Shown: positions 20,547-29,673 of the stretch, piece by piece
How the letters are laid out: every line of letters starts with the position of its first letter
How positions within the stretch are numbered: position 1 is the stretch's first letter
NCBI GenBank assembly: GCA_965225735.1
Contig: CBDDBN010000030.1
Coordinates: 1,306,390-1,370,389 of the forward strand
Source: Denitrobaculum sp965225735
GTDB taxonomy: Bacteria; Pseudomonadota; Alphaproteobacteria; Kiloniellales; Kiloniellaceae
Direction of reading: 5' to 3'
Length of the DNA stretch: 64,000 bases
Notes under the pieces: model-generated
Told to the model about the DNA's origin: nothing
Database searches by the model: none
The model's input: the letters and a program-made list of their open reading frames with translations, nothing else
Program-made: the position numbers and the translations under genes

Positions 20547-20642
20547 GGGGGATTCTCGCTCAACCTTCGTTTGTTCGTTTGATTGGATGGCCTATGCCTG
20601 TAGCGTTGAGAGAACAGGAGCAATCAGGAAGATGGTGATCTC

Positions 20643-21545
20643 TTGAGTACCGTATCGACGCCTCCGGAGCAGGCGAACAGGTCTTTCGAACTGATCGAGA
20701 CCGTCGGCGAAGCCTACCAGTCCGTCTTTAAGAACATCCGGTTGCTTCCTGCGATCATCTGCCTGCCGCTGCTGCTCGATATCTTGATCAAGCTGGTGAC
20801 AGAATTCACGCCAGTGGGTGCGCTTATCGCAAATCAAGAGATTGCTGCGCAGTGGCCGCCGTCGGGAGAGTTCCTGCTCAAACTGCTCGCAGTTCTAGCC
20901 GTTGCGATCGTCCAGATTTTCTCGATCGTCCTTTTGTATGTGGCCTGGTACCGGCTTGTCTTGCTCGGTGCGGAGCGGGCGTATCCCAGCTATTTTTACC
21001 CGGTCGAGCGAAGGCACATCCGACTATTCGGCTATAGCTTGCTCGTGGCTGTCATTGTTCTCTCGTTCACTGCCGTTGCTGCCTTGATCGGAGTCTTTGC
21101 GCTTGGAGTGGGAACTGGCTTTGCACTTTCGCATTTGCTTCTGGTTCCTGTCGTTGTGTACCTCTTTTTTGTGCTTCCACTGCGTTTTTCCTTCCTCTTT
21201 CCGGCCGTCGCCGTCGATGAGCAATATCGTTTGTCGGATTCCTGGCGGCATACCAGAAAGCAGACGCTGAAACTCATCGGTGGCGCCATTCTGTGCCTGT
21301 TGCCGGCAACCACCTTGGCAGGGCTGTTAGGAGTGGATAGCTCGATGGGATTTTCTGTGTCTCTGGGCGCGGACACGACCGTGACTCCGGTGCTCTCGCC
21401 GCTTTTTGCCGAGGTCCTGTCCTATTTGGTGGGTGCCTTCAACAGCCTGGTCATAGCGTCCTTCATAGCGCTTGCTTTTAAAGCTTCGACAGGCTGGGTA
21501 CCGGAGTATCCCGATAGTGAAATTGAATTGCCTAAAGCCTTGTAA
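20643..21545 (+). CDS. Membrane protein of unknown family, tandem paralogue 2 of 3
   Basis: A 300-residue paralogue of its neighbours, most likely starting at TTG 20643, the only in-frame start near an AGGAAG site (spacing is long). Shared blocks are LLPAIICLPLLLDIL near the N-terminus, WYRLVLLG with FYPVERRHIRLFGY, FSFLFPAVAVDEQYRLSDSWRHT, ILCLLPA, and a C-terminal AFKASTGWVPEYP. About six transmembrane helices. The gap to each neighbour is about 100-120 bp, with no terminator seen, so the trio may be one transcript. No function can be assigned. Confidence 0.8.
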   Translation: MSTVSTPPEQANRSFELIETVGEAYQSVFKNIRLLPAIICLPLLLDILIKLVTEFTPVGALIANQEIAAQWPPSGEFLLKLLAVLAVAIVQIFSIVLLYVAWYRLVLLGAERAYPSYFYPVERRHIRLFGYSLLVAVIVLSFTAVAALIGVFALGVGTGFALSHLLLVPVVVYLFFVLPLRFSFLFPAVAVDEQYRLSDSWRHTRKQTLKLIGGAILCLLPATTLAGLLGVDSSMGFSVSLGADTTVTPVLSPLFAEVLSYLVGAFNSLVIASFIALAFKASTGWVPEYPDSEIELPKAL

Positions 21546-21668
21546 GGGCTTGTCGTAAGGCCAATCCAATTAGGAGCGTCATTGATCCTGCGCAGGCGTC
21601 GTGGCATTTTCCCACGCGCGCCCCGCGAGGATGCCGGGACTTTGTTTCATCGAGCAGCATAGGTTTTC

Positions 21669-22523
21669 ATGAGCGCCTCCCAGACTCCGCCGGAAAAAGC
21701 CGTCCAGACGCTGGCGGTTATCCCGAGCGTGATCACTGCCTACGGACATCTCTTTTCCAACCTTCGCGCTGTGCCTGCCGCTATCTGCATGCCCGTGCTG
21801 ATATACCTGCTCTGGTATGCGATTGTTCGTTTTGTTGACTCAGGTGCGCCGATCGCCAGTCCTGATCAAGCAACCCAGATGCCGGGCGCAAAGGTTTGGT
21901 TGCTGTTGGTCATCGGATTTCTGGTGCAGGTCTTTACGACAAGTTTGCTCTATGTCGTTTGGCTTCGATTGGCGCTGCTTGGGCCCGCGGGTGGATGGCC
22001 CCGGTTTTTCTATCCGGTTGACCGGCGGCATGTCAGGTTCTTCGGCACGGCGCTTCTCGTCGTCGCCATTGTCTTTTCCTCCGTTTTATTGATCGGCTTC
22101 GTTGCCGGTCTTCTCTTGCCGCAAAGCATTGCCATGGCCATTGTCGTGATCGCCTACTTAGTGCTGCTTGTGAAGTTTTCCTTCATCTTTCCCGCTATCG
22201 CTGTTGATGAGACCTATGGCTTACGCAATGCCTGGCAGCAGTCGACCGGTCAGGAGCACCGGCTTGTTGCCGGCTTTTTCCTCTGCCTTTTGCCGGCATT
22301 GTTACTTTCGCTCATGGTGAATTGGGACGTGTTCAGCCAGCTTATGGCCGATCAACCTGTTCAGGCCTCACCTGCGCCGTTTTGGGTCGACGCTTTTTTG
22401 ACCCTGTTCGGTATTTTGAACGGCCTGGCGGTGATCTCTTATCTCTCAATAGCCTTTAAGACCTGCACGGGTTGGGTGCCTGAGGCTCCTGAAAGCCGCG
22501 CGCTCGGACCTTGGGAGAGCTGA
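21669..22523 (+). CDS. Membrane protein of unknown family, tandem paralogue 3 of 3
   Basis: A 284-residue paralogue from ATG 21669. It carries the same order of blocks: VPAAICMPVLIYLLW, WLRLALLG with FYPVDRRHVRFFG, FSFIFPAIAVDETYGLRNAWQQS, FFLCLLPA and AFKTCTGWVPEAPES. It is closer to paralogue 2 than to paralogue 1. About six helices. It converges with the VanZ/ribbon-helix-helix gene, with only 39 bp between the stops. Function unknown. Confidence 0.8.
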   Translation: MSASQTPPEKAVQTLAVIPSVITAYGHLFSNLRAVPAAICMPVLIYLLWYAIVRFVDSGAPIASPDQATQMPGAKVWLLLVIGFLVQVFTTSLLYVVWLRLALLGPAGGWPRFFYPVDRRHVRFFGTALLVVAIVFSSVLLIGFVAGLLLPQSIAMAIVVIAYLVLLVKFSFIFPAIAVDETYGLRNAWQQSTGQEHRLVAGFFLCLLPALLLSLMVNWDVFSQLMADQPVQASPAPFWVDAFLTLFGILNGLAVISYLSIAFKTCTGWVPEAPESRALGPWES

Positions 22524-22562
22524 TACGCGTCAAGCTTCCGGTTTGATCCTGGTCACGAGCGG

Positions 22563-24185
22563 TCAGTTCGTACCAGCGGAGAGCTGAGAGAAGAACCTGT
22601 CGATGATTCGCCGCGTCACGCGTGAAACGCTGCTGCCGCTTTCGTTTGAAACCATCTGGATGAAGTCGAATTGATCGGGATGGAGCGAGATATCCCATGA
22701 CACCCAGCGGGCGGTCTCGTTTTCGCGGTTAATGAGGCCGGCCGATCCCTTTAAGGTCAGTGCGCGCAAGCGCCGCCGTTGTTCGAAGGGGTCCGGCGAA
22801 AACTGGCCGACTTCCGTAAGCAAATCGTTGATGATTTTGCGGCTGGCCTCAGAAATGGAAACCCCCATTTCTCGAGCAAGCGATTCCAGAAGCTGTGCCT
22901 GGGTTGAATTGAGATTGACTCTCCGCACCACCCATTCCGGACGGACCGACGGGCTGTTCTCTTGCGGGTCCGGCAGTTGCATCTCCGCTGGCTGGCGCGC
23001 TTCGCTGCGCCGTGGGTTTGAATAGCCTTGCCGCCGACGGGTGCCTTTCGATCGCGCCGGTGTCCTGTCCATCTCCTCGACCGCGAAGATCGCGATGGCG
23101 GCAAAGATCACAAGGAGAGGGTCGGTGATCTCGGGGGTGTGGCGGATGACGTAAGTTTGGGCGAACTCGATCCCTGCGATCCACGCCGTGGCTGCCAGGA
23201 GCGAGATCCAGCTGGCGGCTCCAAGGCGCATGAGCAGGTAGACGATGCTGCCGTAGGCAAAGACCTTTTCGCTGGCCGACTGGGCATTGACGAACATCGA
23301 GCCGCCCAAGAAGCCCTGGAAAGGCAGCCAGTTGAAGGCGATTGGCTCCTCCCGGATAATAAAGGGCTGCAGGTCGTTCCAGGCGATCGCTAGTAGAAGG
23401 CCGATCAGCAAGGGTAGCTCGACCCGGCTTATGCGGCTGATGAAGGCCCAGTAAAGCACTATGGCAAGCAGCCCGCCCGCAATGACGGTCGGCGTCACGA
23501 TGTTGTAGACGATGATGACTTCGGCGGCGAAGGTGCCCAGAACGGCAAGCGGAAGCAGGCGTCCAAGCCGTTTTCCCTCCAACCCCAGATCCATCAGGTA
23601 GCCGACGATCAGCCAGGCGACGGCGTGATAGGCGACGCCTGCGAGGCTGAGTTCCTGGAGGTCCTGCAGAGGTTTGATGGAATCCTTGATCGACTGGAAA
23701 TCGATCGATGGGACGAAGGGTATCAGGCGGTAGGTCAGCCAGCTCCCGATCAGGATCCAGGGCACCAGATGTAGTTGCGCGCCTTGGCCTGCAGCCTTGA
23801 GGATGAACTGTCGCGACGGAATCCCGAGGAGCGCCCCGATGGCAATGCCCAGCAGGTTCCAGATCACATCCTGCAGGTTTTCGTCGCGCGACGGCAGATA
23901 GAGCTGCGCAACCTGCAGCAGGAAAGCAAAGACCACCCCGATCACGCAAACGAAGAGAAATTGCCGGACCTGACGGGTTTCCGGCGTGGCGGCTAGGATG
24001 CCCAAGTAACCGAAGGGCAGGAACAGGACAACGTTGCCCAGGATGTCGCCGCGGCTGGTTTCCACGCAGCAGGTGTCGAGAAAAGCCTGCCAGGCCGCCG
24101 GATCGAGTTGGTGAAACTGAAAGTCGAAAGGGTAAATCGATCCGTAGGCAGCGATCGCTGCGAATCCTAGCCAGAGCTTATTCAT
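22563..24185 (-). CDS. VanZ-like membrane protein with two C-terminal Arc-like ribbon-helix-helix repeats
   Basis: A 540-residue protein. Residues 1 to about 375 are a multi-helix membrane region of VanZ type: the first helix, then DILGNVVLFLPFGYLG and LQDVIWNLLGIAIGALLG. A Pro/Arg/Ser-rich linker (about 376-415) leads to two homologous repeats at about 416-459 and 493-535. Each starts WV, has a short alternating strand (RRVNLN; SWDISLH), a helix ending in E-x-G, S-V/I-S, then a second helix with R-K/R-II-x-x-(L/F)(L/F). That is the strand-helix-helix layout of Arc/MetJ-type DNA-binding domains. Two repeats could fold as one intramolecular dimer. Function unknown; a membrane-tethered regulator is inference. 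Confidence 0.75.
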   Translation of the reverse strand: MNKLWLGFAAIAAYGSIYPFDFQFHQLDPAAWQAFLDTCCVETSRGDILGNVVLFLPFGYLGILAATPETRQVRQFLFVCVIGVVFAFLLQVAQLYLPSRDENLQDVIWNLLGIAIGALLGIPSRQFILKAAGQGAQLHLVPWILIGSWLTYRLIPFVPSIDFQSIKDSIKPLQDLQELSLAGVAYHAVAWLIVGYLMDLGLEGKRLGRLLPLAVLGTFAAEVIIVYNIVTPTVIAGGLLAIVLYWAFISRISRVELPLLIGLLLAIAWNDLQPFIIREEPIAFNWLPFQGFLGGSMFVNAQSASEKVFAYGSIVYLLMRLGAASWISLLAATAWIAGIEFAQTYVIRHTPEITDPLLVIFAAIAIFAVEEMDRTPARSKGTRRRQGYSNPRRSEARQPAEMQLPDPQENSPSVRPEWVVRRVNLNSTQAQLLESLAREMGVSISEASRKIINDLLTEVGQFSPDPFEQRRRLRALTLKGSAGLINRENETARWVSWDISLHPDQFDFIQMVSNESGSSVSRVTRRIIDRFFSQLSAGTN

Positions 24186-24403
24186 ATTGGGAAAGGCTGC
24201 AAATGAGTCCGAAAGGGTGGAATGGGCCGACGAGTCAACGCTTAACTATAGGTATAAAATAATAACACCACTTAGTTTCGGTAACTCTAACCGATTACAC
24301 AGACTGCGCGTGATAAAATTTCATTGCCGCGATGCGGCTGGTGCAATGCAGTTCCCGCAAAAAAACCGGTGCATCTGCGTCCGCAAGCCTCTAAAACCGG
24401 CTT

Positions 24404-25051
24404 ATGAGCGCTCAAGTGAAGATCTGTGGCCTATCCACGCCGGAAACCATGGCGGTGGCGATTGAGGCCGGGGCCGATTTTGTCGGCGCCCTCTTCTACC
24501 CGCCCAGTCCCCGCGCGGTTACGGTGGAGCAGGCGGCTGCGCTCATGGCGCCGGTCGGGGACAAGGCGGGCAAGGTCGGCGTGTTCTTTAATGCCGAGGA
24601 CGCCTTTATCGAGGACGCTGTGAAGTCGGCGCGGCTTGATCTCCTGCAGCTCCACGGTGCCGAGAGCGTCGAACGCGTTACAGAGATCCGCAGGCGTTTC
24701 GGTGTTCCCGTGATGAAAGTGATCAAGATTCGCGGTCCGGAAGACGTGGCTCAGGTCGACGATTTCATTGAAGTTTCCGATCGCATTCTCTTCGATGCCG
24801 CCCCTCCGGCGGATATGGAAAACCCTCTTCCCGGCGGTAACGCCGTCTCTTTCGACTGGACCTATCTGAAGGGGCGCCGATGGCCCAAGCCCTGGATGTT
24901 GGCCGGTGGTCTGACGGCCGTTAATCTCTCTCAGGCCGTTGCGCTGTCCGGCGCCGAAGCGCTGGACGTTTCCTCTGGGGTGGAAGACCGCCCTGGGGTC
25001 AAGAACCCGGACAAAATCCGCGACTTTATCGCCGCTGCCAAAAGCCTTTAG
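24404..25051 (+). CDS. trpF: Phosphoribosylanthranilate isomerase
   Basis: Third step of tryptophan synthesis from anthranilate (PRA to CdRP). It is a 215-residue TIM barrel with the catalytic KICGLSTPE near the N-terminus (Cys general base), GADFVGALFYPPSPR, LDLLQLHG and the C-terminal LAGGLTAVN and ALDVSSGVE phosphate-binding loops. ATG 24404 has no strong ribosome site. It is first in the trpF-trpB-trpA-accD-folC series. The 218 bp gap upstream (24186-24403) has AT-rich stretches that could hold the promoter; no leader peptide was seen. Confidence 0.96.
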   Translation: MSAQVKICGLSTPETMAVAIEAGADFVGALFYPPSPRAVTVEQAAALMAPVGDKAGKVGVFFNAEDAFIEDAVKSARLDLLQLHGAESVERVTEIRRRFGVPVMKVIKIRGPEDVAQVDDFIEVSDRILFDAAPPADMENPLPGGNAVSFDWTYLKGRRWPKPWMLAGGLTAVNLSQAVALSGAEALDVSSGVEDRPGVKNPDKIRDFIAAAKSL

Positions 25052-25119
25052 GTCTTCTTGCGATAGCGGCGAATTTCCGGCAAAGTCCGCCGCGTTCAAG
25101 AAGAGGCAAAACTAGTAAA

Positions 25120-26331
25120 ATGACGACGCCTAATTCCTATACCACCGGGCCCGACGAGCGTGGCCATTTCGGTAATTTCGGTGGCCGTTTCGTGGCCGAA
25201 ACCCTCATGCCGCTGATCCTCGAGGTCGAGCAGGCTTACAATGCCGCCAAGAGCGATCCGAGCTACAAAGCGGACCTCGAGCATTACTTCAAGCACTACA
25301 CCGGCCGGCCCAGCCCGCTTTACCTCGCTGAGCGTCTGACGAAAGAGTTCGGTGGCGCGAAGATCTACTTCAAGCGCGATGAGCTGAACCACACCGGTTC
25401 CCACAAGATCAACAACTGCCTGGGCCAGGTTCTATTGGCCAAGCGCATGGGCAAAACCCGGATTATCGCCGAGACCGGCGCTGGGCAGCACGGCGTTGCC
25501 ACGGCCACGGTCTGCGCGCTGTTCGATTTGCCTTGCGTGGTCTACATGGGCGCAACCGATATCGCCCGCCAGGCACCCAATGTCTTCCGGATGAAGCTGC
25601 TGGGAGCAGAGGTTGTGCCGGTCACCAGTGGTACCGGGACCCTTAAGGACGCCATGAATGACGCCTTGCGCGACTGGGTGGCGAATGTGGAATCCACCTT
25701 CTACATCATCGGTACTGTGGCCGGGCCGCACCCCTATCCAGCGATGGTCCGGGATTTTCAGTCGGTGATCGGCCGTGAGGTGCGGGAGCAGATGATGGAG
25801 GCGGAAGGCCGCCTTCCGGACAGCCTGGTCGCCTGCATTGGCGGCGGTTCCAACGCCATGGGGCTGTTCCATCCCTTCCTGAACGATACCGACGTGCAGA
25901 TCACCGGCGTCGAGGCGGCGGGACACGGCATTCCCAGCGGCGAGCATGCGGCCTCTCTGACCGGTGGCCGTCCTGGTGTGCTGCACGGAAACCGGACCTA
26001 TCTGCTGCAGACTGACGATGGCCAGATCAAGGATGCCCATTCGATCTCCGCGGGTTTGGACTATCCGGGCATTGGGCCCGAGCACTCCTGGCTGAATGAC
26101 ATCGGCCGCGTGCAGTATGTCTCCGCGACCGACAACGAAGCCCTGGAAGCTTTCCAGCTTTGTTCTAAGTTGGAAGGCATCATTCCTGCACTTGAGCCGT
26201 CGCACGCCCTGGCGCATGTGAGTAAGGTTGCACCAGACCTGCCGCGGGACCATCTGCTGGTCATGAATATGTGTGGACGGGGCGATAAAGACATCTTCAC
26301 CGTTGCCGAAGCGCTGGGGGTGGAGATATGA
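25120..26331 (+). CDS. trpB: Tryptophan synthase beta chain
   Basis: PLP enzyme joining indole and serine to give tryptophan. It is 403 residues with the PLP lysine in HTGSHKINN, AETGAGQHG, the phosphate-binding GGGSNAMG and the C-terminal SRGDKD-like GRGDKDI. N-terminal GHFGNFGGRFVAETLMP is typical. Its stop region overlaps the trpA start by 4 bp (ATGA), coupling synthesis of the two subunits of the alpha2-beta2 complex. Confidence 0.97.
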   Translation: MTTPNSYTTGPDERGHFGNFGGRFVAETLMPLILEVEQAYNAAKSDPSYKADLEHYFKHYTGRPSPLYLAERLTKEFGGAKIYFKRDELNHTGSHKINNCLGQVLLAKRMGKTRIIAETGAGQHGVATATVCALFDLPCVVYMGATDIARQAPNVFRMKLLGAEVVPVTSGTGTLKDAMNDALRDWVANVESTFYIIGTVAGPHPYPAMVRDFQSVIGREVREQMMEAEGRLPDSLVACIGGGSNAMGLFHPFLNDTDVQITGVEAAGHGIPSGEHAASLTGGRPGVLHGNRTYLLQTDDGQIKDAHSISAGLDYPGIGPEHSWLNDIGRVQYVSATDNEALEAFQLCSKLEGIIPALEPSHALAHVSKVAPDLPRDHLLVMNMCGRGDKDIFTVAEALGVEI

Positions 26332-27161
26332 GCGACAGCCGTTTGGAGCGCCGTTTCGCGGCGCTGAAAGCTGAAGGCCGCGGCGGTCTGGTGACCTTCA
26401 CCACAGCCGGCGACCCCGACTACGACACCGCCTTCGAGATCTTGAAGCGCTTGCCGGAGGCAGGGGCCGATGTGATCGAACTGGGCATGCCCTTCTCCGA
26501 TCCCATGGCCGACGGTCCTTCGATCCAGGCTGCGGGTCTGCGTGCCCTGAATGCGGGCATGACCCTGCCGAAGACCTTGCAGATGGTGCGGGACTTCAGG
26601 GCGAACGACGATGTTACGCCGATCGTGCTGATGGGCTACTACAACCCGATCTACTCTTACGGGGTCGATGCCTTCATCAAGGATGCGCTGGGTGCCGGCG
26701 TCGACGGCTTGATCATCGTCGATCTGCCGCCGGAAGAAGACGACGAGCTATGCGAACCAGCAAACGCAGCCGGTCTGCATTTCATCCGTCTCGCCACACC
26801 GACGACGGACGATGCGCGTCTGCCCAAGGTGCTGACCAACACCAGCGGCTTTATCTACTACGTCTCGATCATGGGGATCACCGGCACCAAGGCGGCGTCC
26901 GGCGATGCCGTGCGGGCGGCGGTCACAAGGCTGAAAGGCCACACCGATCTGCCGGTTGCGGTCGGTTTTGGCATTCGGACACCAGAGCAGGCTGCGGAGG
27001 TGGCGGCGGTTGCCGATGCGGCCGTGGTCGGGACCGCCATTGTCGAACGGGTCAAGGCTGGCCTCGGCGCGGACGGACTTGCCGGCCCTGAGCTGGTCGA
27101 CGGGGTTGTCGGTTATGTCGCTTCCCTGTCTGCCGGGGTGCGTTCCGCCCGCCAGGCTTAA
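26328..27161 (+). CDS. trpA: Tryptophan synthase alpha chain
   Basis: Splits indole-3-glycerol phosphate to indole, which is channelled to TrpB. It is 277 residues, TIM barrel, with the catalytic glutamate in VIELGMPFSDPMADGP and aspartate in VDGLIIVDLPPEE, plus the phosphate loop VGFGIRTPEQ. Overlaps trpB by 4 bp. Confidence 0.97.
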   Translation: MSDSRLERRFAALKAEGRGGLVTFTTAGDPDYDTAFEILKRLPEAGADVIELGMPFSDPMADGPSIQAAGLRALNAGMTLPKTLQMVRDFRANDDVTPIVLMGYYNPIYSYGVDAFIKDALGAGVDGLIIVDLPPEEDDELCEPANAAGLHFIRLATPTTDDARLPKVLTNTSGFIYYVSIMGITGTKAASGDAVRAAVTRLKGHTDLPVAVGFGIRTPEQAAEVAAVADAAVVGTAIVERVKAGLGADGLAGPELVDGVVGYVASLSAGVRSARQA

Positions 27162-27176
27162 CCGCCAGTATCGCGT

Positions 27177-27201
27177 GGGCCGCGCCCTTCAAGCGCGGCC
27201 C
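27177..27201. other. Hairpin between trpA and accD
   Basis: A perfect 9-bp stem GGGCCGCGC/GCGCGGCCC with a 7-nt loop. No T-run follows, so it is not a classical terminator. It may stabilise or attenuate the transcript between the two genes. Confidence 0.5.
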
Positions 27202-27276
27202 ATTGAGTCGAATTCGTTGGTTCCGTCGTAAGAAATAGATTAACCAGGGCCATTCGAGCATAGAGAATCAAACGCC

Positions 27277-28260
27277 ATGAACTGGATTGCCAACTTCGTC
27301 CGCCCTAAGATTCGGGCGCTGGTCAACAAGCCGGACGTTCCGGACAACCTCTGGGAAAAGTGTCCGAGCTGCGAACAGATGGTGTTCCATCGCGAGTTGG
27401 ATGCCAATCTACGGGTTTGCCCGCATTGCGGCCATCACATGCGTATCTCCGCGCGGCAGCGCCTGGAGTGGCTGTTCGATGACGGCGAGTTCAATGTTAT
27501 CGAACTGCCGGAGACCCTGGTCGATCCCTTGAAGTTCCGCGACCGCAAGCGTTACACGGATCGCATCAAGGAAGCCCAGGCCAAGAACGAAGACAAAGAA
27601 GCCATTGTCGTCGCCCACGGTGAAATCGGCGGCTCGGCCGTGGTCGTTGCGGCCTTCAACTTCAATTTCATGGGCGGCTCCATGGGTATGGCGGTCGGCG
27701 AAGGCCTTCTGGCCGCGGCGCGGTTGGCGGTGCTGCAGGCTGCGGCCCTGATCGTGGTGCCGGCCTCGGGCGGCGCGCGCATGCAGGAGGGCATCCTGTC
27801 CTTGATGCAGATGCCCCGCTCCGTGATCGCGGTGGACTTGGTCAAGGAAGCCGGTCTGCCGTACATCGTCCTCCTGAGTGATCCCACGACAGGCGGCGTA
27901 TCCGCGTCCTTTGCCATGCTCGGCGACATCGCTATTGCGGAGCCGGGCGCGACCATCGGCTTTGCCGGCAAACGGGTGATTGAAGAGACCATTCGCGAGA
28001 CGCTGCCAGAAGGTTTCCAGCGCTCCGAATACCTGCTGGATCATGGCATGGTCGACATGGTCGTGCCGCGGCAGGAGCTGAAGGTTACGTTGGGACGCAT
28101 TCTGAGTCTCCTCAGTGTTAAGACGCCTTCGGCCGAGATCGTGCCGTTGCCGGGAACCGAGGACATTGCGGTCGAAGTTGAAGCCGAAGGCGAAGCAGCG
28201 CCTGCCGAGGCGGAGGCCGAAGACGGCAAGGGAGAGCCCGCCGATGGCAAGACGGAGTGA
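27277..28260 (+). CDS. accD: Acetyl-CoA carboxylase carboxyltransferase subunit beta
   Basis: Part of the AccA-AccD carboxyltransferase that makes malonyl-CoA for fatty-acid synthesis. It is 327 residues with the N-terminal zinc ribbon (CPSCEQM...CPHCGHH) and the crotonase-like fold with VVVAAFNFNFMGGSMG and PTTGGVSASFA. The C-terminus is an acidic Ala/Glu-rich tail (EVEAEGEAAPAEAEAEDG). The folC start lies inside its last 17 bp, so the two are coupled. Confidence 0.97.
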   Translation: MNWIANFVRPKIRALVNKPDVPDNLWEKCPSCEQMVFHRELDANLRVCPHCGHHMRISARQRLEWLFDDGEFNVIELPETLVDPLKFRDRKRYTDRIKEAQAKNEDKEAIVVAHGEIGGSAVVVAAFNFNFMGGSMGMAVGEGLLAAARLAVLQAAALIVVPASGGARMQEGILSLMQMPRSVIAVDLVKEAGLPYIVLLSDPTTGGVSASFAMLGDIAIAEPGATIGFAGKRVIEETIRETLPEGFQRSEYLLDHGMVDMVVPRQELKVTLGRILSLLSVKTPSAEIVPLPGTEDIAVEVEAEGEAAPAEAEAEDGKGEPADGKTE

Positions 28261-29563
28261 CGCGGTCCTAGAGCGCCTTACCCGTCTTCATCCCAAGATC
28301 ATCGATCTCTCGCTCGGACGGGTAGAAACCCTGCTCGAGCGTCTGGACCATCCAGAGCGGCGCCTGCCGCCAACGATCCATGTGGCGGGAACCAACGGCA
28401 AAGGCTCCTTGATCGCCAACCTGCGGGCTATACTGGCCCTTGGCGGCGAGTCAGATTCGAATAATCGCGTCCATGCTTATACTTCGCCGCATCTGGTGCG
28501 TTTTCATGAGCGGATCGAGCTGGCCGGCAAGCTGATCGACGAGGATCTGCTGGTTGCTTTGCTCGAGGAATGCGAAACCGCCAATCTGGGCGAAGCGATC
28601 ACCTACTTCGAGATAACCACCTGCGCGGCCTTTCTGGCCTTCGCGCGGACTCCGGCGGATGTGCTGCTGCTGGAAACCGGTCTGGGCGGCCGGCTGGATG
28701 CCACCAATGTGCTGGAGCGGCCGTTGCTCACGGCCATCACGCCGATCTCCATCGACCATGTGCAATTCCTCGGTGACAAAAAAGAAGGCATCGCGGCGGA
28801 GAAGGCCGGTATTCTGAAAGCGGGTGTGCCCTGCGTGATCGCGCCGCAGGAGCCTTCGGTGATGGCCGTCTTCGAGGCGCGGGCCGCCGAATTGAACGCG
28901 CCGCTCTATCGCGGCGGCATCGACTGGGATTTCGAGGTCCTGGACGAGGGCTTCGTCTTTAAGGGCGCGAAGGGTGAGACCCATTATCCAAAGCCTGCGT
29001 TACGCGGTGCCCACCAGGTCGTCAATGCGGCCTTGGCGGTGGCCTGCGCCGAGCAGCTTGAGAGTTTCCGGCCGAAGATTGCCGAAGGTATCGCATCCGC
29101 GAAGTGGCCTGCTCGCCTGCAAAGACTGACGCGGGGCCCTTTACTGGAAGCCTTGGGCGTAAAGAGCGGCGGCGGTGCCACGGAAGAGCGCAGCTGGGAA
29201 CTCTGGATCGACGGCGGTCACAATGCGGCGGCGGGCGAGGCCTTGGCGGAAGTGCTGGCCGATTGGGACGACCGGCCTGTGCATCTGATTTACGGCATGC
29301 TCAACACAAAAGTAGCTGAAGACTTCGTGCGGCCGATTGCCGAAAGGGCCTCTAGCCTGCATGCGGTCGCGATCCCGGAAGCCGCGGCTTCGCTGACCGC
29401 CGGCGAGGCGAAAGCCCACGCGGTGGCGCAGGGCTTCAAGGCCACGGCGAGCGACTCCGTCGAATCCGCCATCGCCGATATCGCGGCGCGCTTTCCTGGC
29501 GGTCGGATCCTGGTCTGCGGATCACTCTATCTGGCGGGCCACATCCTGGCGGAGAACGCGTAA
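28244..29563 (+). CDS. folC: Bifunctional folylpolyglutamate synthase / dihydrofolate synthase
   Basis: Adds glutamate to dihydropteroate and folates. About 439 residues from ATG 28244, chosen for GGAGAG 7 nt upstream; the upstream open frame is a shadow of accD. The ATP loop HVAGTNGKGS, TSPHLVRFHERI, and LLETGLGGRLDATNV are diagnostic Mur-ligase-family blocks, followed by SIDHVQFLG and the C-terminal GHN segment (WIDGGHNAAA). Overlaps accD by 17 bp, the usual accD-folC arrangement. Confidence 0.96.
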   Translation: MARRSDAVLERLTRLHPKIIDLSLGRVETLLERLDHPERRLPPTIHVAGTNGKGSLIANLRAILALGGESDSNNRVHAYTSPHLVRFHERIELAGKLIDEDLLVALLEECETANLGEAITYFEITTCAAFLAFARTPADVLLLETGLGGRLDATNVLERPLLTAITPISIDHVQFLGDKKEGIAAEKAGILKAGVPCVIAPQEPSVMAVFEARAAELNAPLYRGGIDWDFEVLDEGFVFKGAKGETHYPKPALRGAHQVVNAALAVACAEQLESFRPKIAEGIASAKWPARLQRLTRGPLLEALGVKSGGGATEERSWELWIDGGHNAAAGEALAEVLADWDDRPVHLIYGMLNTKVAEDFVRPIAERASSLHAVAIPEAAASLTAGEAKAHAVAQGFKATASDSVESAIADIAARFPGGRILVCGSLYLAGHILAENA

Positions 29564-29673
29564 AAGCCTGTTGCACTCTGCGGCGGGTTGGGCGCGAAAT
29601 GCTGTTGGCTCGTGTTACGCTGTGCGAAGGTGAAGCTGCCGCGTGTTGATCACACAGAGGATGGATCACGTCG

